Source: Stenopsyche tienmushanensis (lineage: Eukaryota; Arthropoda; Insecta; Trichoptera; Stenopsychidae). From it: 64,000 bases of DNA. The stretch covers positions 496,001 to 560,000 of the forward strand of contig WACJ01000070.1 of assembly GCA_008973525.1 (NCBI GenBank). Direction: 5' to 3'. A model generated the notes under the pieces. The model had not been told where the DNA came from and did not search any database. It saw only the letters and a list, made by a program, of their open reading frames with translations. Positions 60,031 to 64,000 of the stretch are shown here, piece after piece; within the stretch, counting starts at the first letter, position 1; each line of letters opens with the position of its first letter. A program made the position numbers and the translations under genes.

Positions 60031-60132
60031 CCTTAAGTGCGCAAACAAATGTCGCCATCCATCCCCGTAGACGGCTTCCTGCACTAACCTGATGCAATCC
60101 GGCAAGCATCCACCTATCCACAACCCTCGTGT
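60031..60132 (-). CDS. Candidate 34-codon exon of unknown gene
   Basis: On the minus strand a T-rich tract and ttttag acceptor precede 60132, and a strong AGG|gtgaga donor follows 60031. The enclosed 102 bp are open in phase 0: TRGLWIGGCLPDCIRLVQEA then VYGDGWRHLFAHLR. An alternative donor (CAG|gttagt) lies near 60089. The frame stays open beyond the donor to 59890. I do not recognise the protein. The complex amino-acid composition and good splice signals argue for a real exon; chance is not excluded. If real it lies upstream of the DIP exons on the same strand. Confidence 0.35.
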
Positions 60133-60699
60133 CTAAAATAAAACGGATATTGCTGCAAGACGTCCCCTCTTCATCTACATGCTGAAAAGCTTCATTGGAA
60201 ATAAACTAAATCAATTTCCCTAGCGAATAGAAAAATTTCACCCTTGACAAAATGGTGCGAGTCTTTCTAAAACAGATCGCCAAGAATTGCCTTAGCATAC
60301 GTCGAAATTTTTAAATAAAAATATTTTTGTGACTTTTTGAAATATCACATGGATGAAATTGTGGAAGTTGATTTCCTTCACAGCACTTTATTTGGGTCTT
60401 AAATTACATCGTGTATATCTCGTCTCATAATACGCTCAAAGTATTCAAGCTTCCCCTTTTGAAGAGAGTTCAATGCTTCTTTTTCTTAGACGTATGATTC
60501 AAGACATTGCGTTGATTTTAATCAGGGATGTAATGATTGTTCTAAATGGAAATATCATCCACAGATATTGGGGTATTTAATTCATATCCAGGAGCTAAAA
60601 CCTAGTAGGTCATAAAATACGAGGATATTCCCAGAAATATCCACCATATAAAGCTTAAGTTTCTAGTTTATTTGATAGGTTTCAGTCCAGACAATATCA

Positions 60700-61165
60700 A
60701 AACCGAGTCAGATTTCATTTTGAAAGAGTCTGTTCCTTCGTTTACAATAGTAAAATATTGGATGGCAGAGTATAAACGAAGCCATGCGAACTGCCAATAC
60801 TAACATTGCAGTGATCGACTAAATGAGGTGACCACGCCAAAAATGGTGAAAAAATCTCAAAATTGTATTGAATAACTATTGACTAATAATGCTCAAGCTA
60901 AAAACCGTAAATCGGGCTGTATATTGCATATTGGCCAAAATTTGTACATGAGAAAGCTGTGCGCAAGATGGGTGCCGCGTTTGCTTACAACGGAACAAAA
61001 ACAGCCATGTTTCAATCGAGTATTTGGCAATGCTTCACAGTGATAAAGCTGAGTTTTTGCATCGATTCATTATCATGAATGAAACATGAGCTAAAATATG
61101 TCACCATAAATGAGTGCCACCCTACGCTTATCAAAATAGTTGTCGTTTTATGGTGTGTGTTTCAA
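60700..61165 (+). pseudogene. Mariner relic of a third lineage
   Basis: The plus-strand frames give ESVPSFTIVKYWMAEYKR (near 60725-60780), MRKLCARWVPRLLTTEQKQ (60948-61004) and EFLHRFIIMNET followed by a stop in place of W (61049-61087). These are the mariner N-terminal, linker and first catalytic blocks; the catalytic aspartate is again asparagine. Ends were not identified. Confidence 0.75.
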
Positions 61166-61264
61166 ATAAGAAGGTTTTTTCTTCATATATCGGAAAGAGC
61201 CAATGTTAAAGAATAAGTTCAGTAAATTCGATATAAATTAAATTCGCAAAGTTATAAGCCGACG

Positions 61265-61960
61265 GGGAGAGAAGAAACTTTAAACGCGTTTTCTCGAAAC
61301 TTATTTTTCTAAGCTATGGAAGTACTCCCACACACCCTAGATGAGCATTCTTTATGAAATTTAGCAGACATATGTATAATAAACTTTTTCATCATATAGA
61401 CTACAATTATTTAAAAATATTTAAAATTGTTTATTTAATGAACAAAAAACTACAAAAAATGTTGATAAAAACACATTTTTTTCTTCAATCGTTCACTATA
61501 TTTTTATTTTCCAATATTTCTTCTTAATTATAGTCTAAGCTATACACAATATTATACAAAGTATAAACATGTTAAAAATATTTGCTGCAAATTACTTGTT
61601 CAGGATTTAAGACTTCCATGGTGAAGAATGTCATCGCTCAAGCACTGACATACGTGGCTCCCTTTAATCCCACTACGACACTTTATCAAACTTTAAAAAA
61701 TATTTTTAAATACAATAAAAATTATCAAATTTATACACTAAATATCAATATTTTATATTTAATGCTTTTTGCATTAAAAAATGTTAAAAAATAAAAGACA
61801 AAAAATGGCATTGGATTTTCATCTTTTTTTTAAAAAACAGTTAAATATTTTTTAAATAAAAATTTAGAAGAAATTAATTGATTAAAGCTTAAGATATTAT
61901 GTCAACCGTGTTGAAAAAAGCAGTTTATAGATTAGAAGGGCATCAATAAAATAGCTATAA
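61265..61960 (+). repeat. Dispersed repeat family R1, divergent copy 5
   Basis: 'actttaaacgcgttttctcg' and, near 61850-61920, an A+T-rich segment with 'taagatattatgtcaaccgt' match parts of the family. The centre is replaced or highly diverged. Confidence 0.45.
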
Positions 61961-62579
61961 CTCTGTAAAGAATTGTAGTTTGGGAAATTTTTTTAGAAAA
62001 TATATTTATAAGGGTCTAAATATTGAAACTTCTAGACAAGAATACCAATTTAAAATAAATTTAAAAGTTAATAAGCTTAATATTGAAATGTATACAAGCA
62101 ATATTTAAAGCGTGTCATTGGTATAAATTCAGAGTGAATTCTGTGATTAGCACAAATTTGGAATACAGGAAATGCAATTACAGCTTCATCTTCCAAGTTT
62201 AAAGATCCATCTTAATTTTACATCTTAATTCTATTCTGGAGTAGACAAATTTTGATGAGTTTCAGCAACTTGTCAAAAATCTTCATCAAACATCACTCCT
62301 TCTGCATCGTTTCACCACCCAAACTTAATCATGTTAGATTAATCATTCATGAAGAGCATAGTTAAACTATGTATGAATGTATTTTTAATTAAAAAAAGCT
62401 TTCGATGTGACCAACATTTCGCTTGGAATTTATTGCCGAATTAAAATTCGCCAAGTCCAAAAGAAAATCCTCCGATTTTTTGAGCGCTTTTCCCAAATTT
62501 ATATCCCAATGAGAGCCAAGAATAAACAAAGGCAATTTAAAAGCACATAAGGTCGTTACAAAATGCTCACGCATTAAGG

Positions 62580-63020
62580 CCCAATTCGGAGATTTTATTT
62601 ATAAACTCAATATGGCAAGACGGCTGGCCAACTTTAGCCGGTCTTTCAGCATACGTCCCAAATTTTCCGGATGGCTTAAATCGAAAATGGAAATTCCAAA
62701 GATCCCTAAATTGACCCTCGCCTTCCAAGGTTTACGTTTTGTGTAAGATGGTCCCCAATCAATTCGGAGCGAATTTGCATACTAAACGCTATAAATTCGG
62801 TGCATTGCTCCGTTTGCGCTCTTCATAATCAACCGCCGGGCCCTAATTAATCGATCTGAATTTTTAAATTTGTCAAAAAATGCTGTGAATTCAAAGTCTA
62901 GAAACTTTCCCCGGGACAAATAGACAATGAACAATCGTCTGCACAATTCCACAAATTTCTCAAAGGACCGACCGCAGTTTCCATTCTCGCCGTCGTCGTC
63001 GAGACGGTCCTTTCAGCAGT
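62580..63020. other. G+C-richer single-copy-like island
   Basis: The stretch has no repeat-family similarity, balanced composition and AT-core words such as 'taattaatcgat'. It is a candidate for conserved non-coding DNA. Confidence 0.3.
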
Positions 63021-63297
63021 TGCTGAAATTTGCAGACAGATTTTTTTCTTGTTTCTAAGCGATAATAATTAATATTGTTCTTAGAGGCTCAAATTAAGAA
63101 ATTCTTAGGAAAACTCAGACACTCGGAATGATTGTCTTGTATTCTTTAATTAAATTAAATTAACTGCTACAAGAGAGTCAAATTTATTATTGCAACATTC
63201 TATTTGAGAAGCGTTTTTAACAAGTATTTATAACACGTTCATATTTATTTTTATTTATATAAAATATTATTATTAATAAGAAATATAATAATTTCCA

Positions 63298-63600
63298 AGG
63301 TCATCCAGAAAGTAAGGTAACAACATTTTTGTAGGATCGAAAAATGCTTGTTTTGAATTGAAATTCACATTCTGGACACCCATCTTACACACAACTTCAT
63401 ATGATCAATTTTTTCCAACACAATATCACTAAAGATACTTTTAGAAATGTCAGGAAATTCTGATTACTGCGTGGATCTCGCACGGATGGATAGTGGCGAG
63501 AGTGCGCGACGACTTCTCTATCGGAAGAATTTACGGTGACTAAACAAAATGGTTGACAAACTCGCGGTATCAAACAAACTTAAGGATCTTTAGGAGCCCC
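63298..63600 (-). mobile_element. Mariner family 2 relic, minus orientation
   Basis: The end repeat 'catccagaaagtaaggtaac' is at 63303-63322. The complement carries the leader ('gaattcttcc...gtcaaccattttgtt'-like, near 63520-63560) and a K.V.DG.P-type remnant near 63375-63400. The other end is not recognisable. Confidence 0.6.
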
Positions 63601-64000
63601 CTACACGTCAGGTACACCAACTATAAACCAAAAAAAATCCCTTTTAGGCCATTAATTAAGTAGGCAAAGAGTTTTTATTTAACACACTTGGAAAAGCAAA
63701 AATATTAATCATCCAATATGAACTAAATTGGAAATATTATTCTGGTTCTGAAAATACAGACAATCAAGCGATTGATAAAGATTATCTTAATTTAATAATA
63801 CGTAGAAGTACAATAAATGTAAAATCCTCTAAAGAGATCGTCTATATTAAATGAAGAATTTGACATCTTAATAAGAATACCTCACATAGTTTCAATGCAG
63901 TCTACATTTAATTTCATACTATAAATTTATTGAGATCTTATGAAATCAGATAACTTTGAATTAGATAATCGATTTTTAAATAATAGAACCAATTCTCACA

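Noticed and set aside
1..64000. CRISPR arrays, bacterial operons, rRNA and tRNA genes
   Set aside because: None were seen. tRNA-Leu-like words are only short primer-site complements at LTR ends, not tRNA genes.

Overview
The window is a piece of an insect (at least arthropod) nuclear genome. It is strongly A+T-rich, has no operons or long uninterrupted genes, has spliceosomal exon boundaries, and is packed with decayed transposons of the Tc1/mariner, hAT, LTR and TTAA-target types. The only confidently recognised host gene is on the minus strand: three consecutive exons (11284-11178, 10982-10797, 6317-6125) of a Dpr-interacting protein (DIP), a neuronal cell-surface immunoglobulin protein. 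They give a complete first Ig domain and the first part of the second. The next exon (rest of Ig2) would lie below position 1. The signal-peptide exon is not identifiable above 11284, so most of the window is probably a very large 5' intron of this gene, or intergenic DNA upstream of it.

Layout: 1-6100 is repeat-rich downstream intron with a possible Tc1 relic (3017-3223) and an unidentified 157-codon ORF (4069-4542). 6125-11284 holds the DIP exons; the 4.5-kb intron between exons 2 and 3 contains two mariner relics and a hAT transposase relic that ends about 20 bp from a splice site. 11.3-36 kb is a mosaic of mariner relics, fragments of one LTR family, several unclassified dispersed repeats, and G+C-richer low-repeat islands that could be conserved non-coding DNA. 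36.6-41.6 kb is the most striking part: a 4.44-kb palindromic element with arms of about 1.8 kb, flanked by TTAA and inserted into an older mariner copy whose two halves flank it. 44-50 kb has a solo LTR with a target duplication, a second LTR copy, and a short TTAA-flanked element with perfect 23-bp inverted ends and a mariner derivative nested inside it. 50-64 kb has more copies of the same repeats, a tRNA-Leu primer-binding site next to an LTR end, and one candidate exon of unknown gene (60031-60132).

Nothing here works as a pathway. The story is one conserved adhesion gene with long introns colonised by several waves of transposons, with nesting that gives relative ages. The best candidate for something undescribed is the palindromic element, followed by the chimeric mariner derivative and the DDKW-peptide repeat family. 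All similarity calls were made by eye; boundaries of degenerate repeats are approximate.
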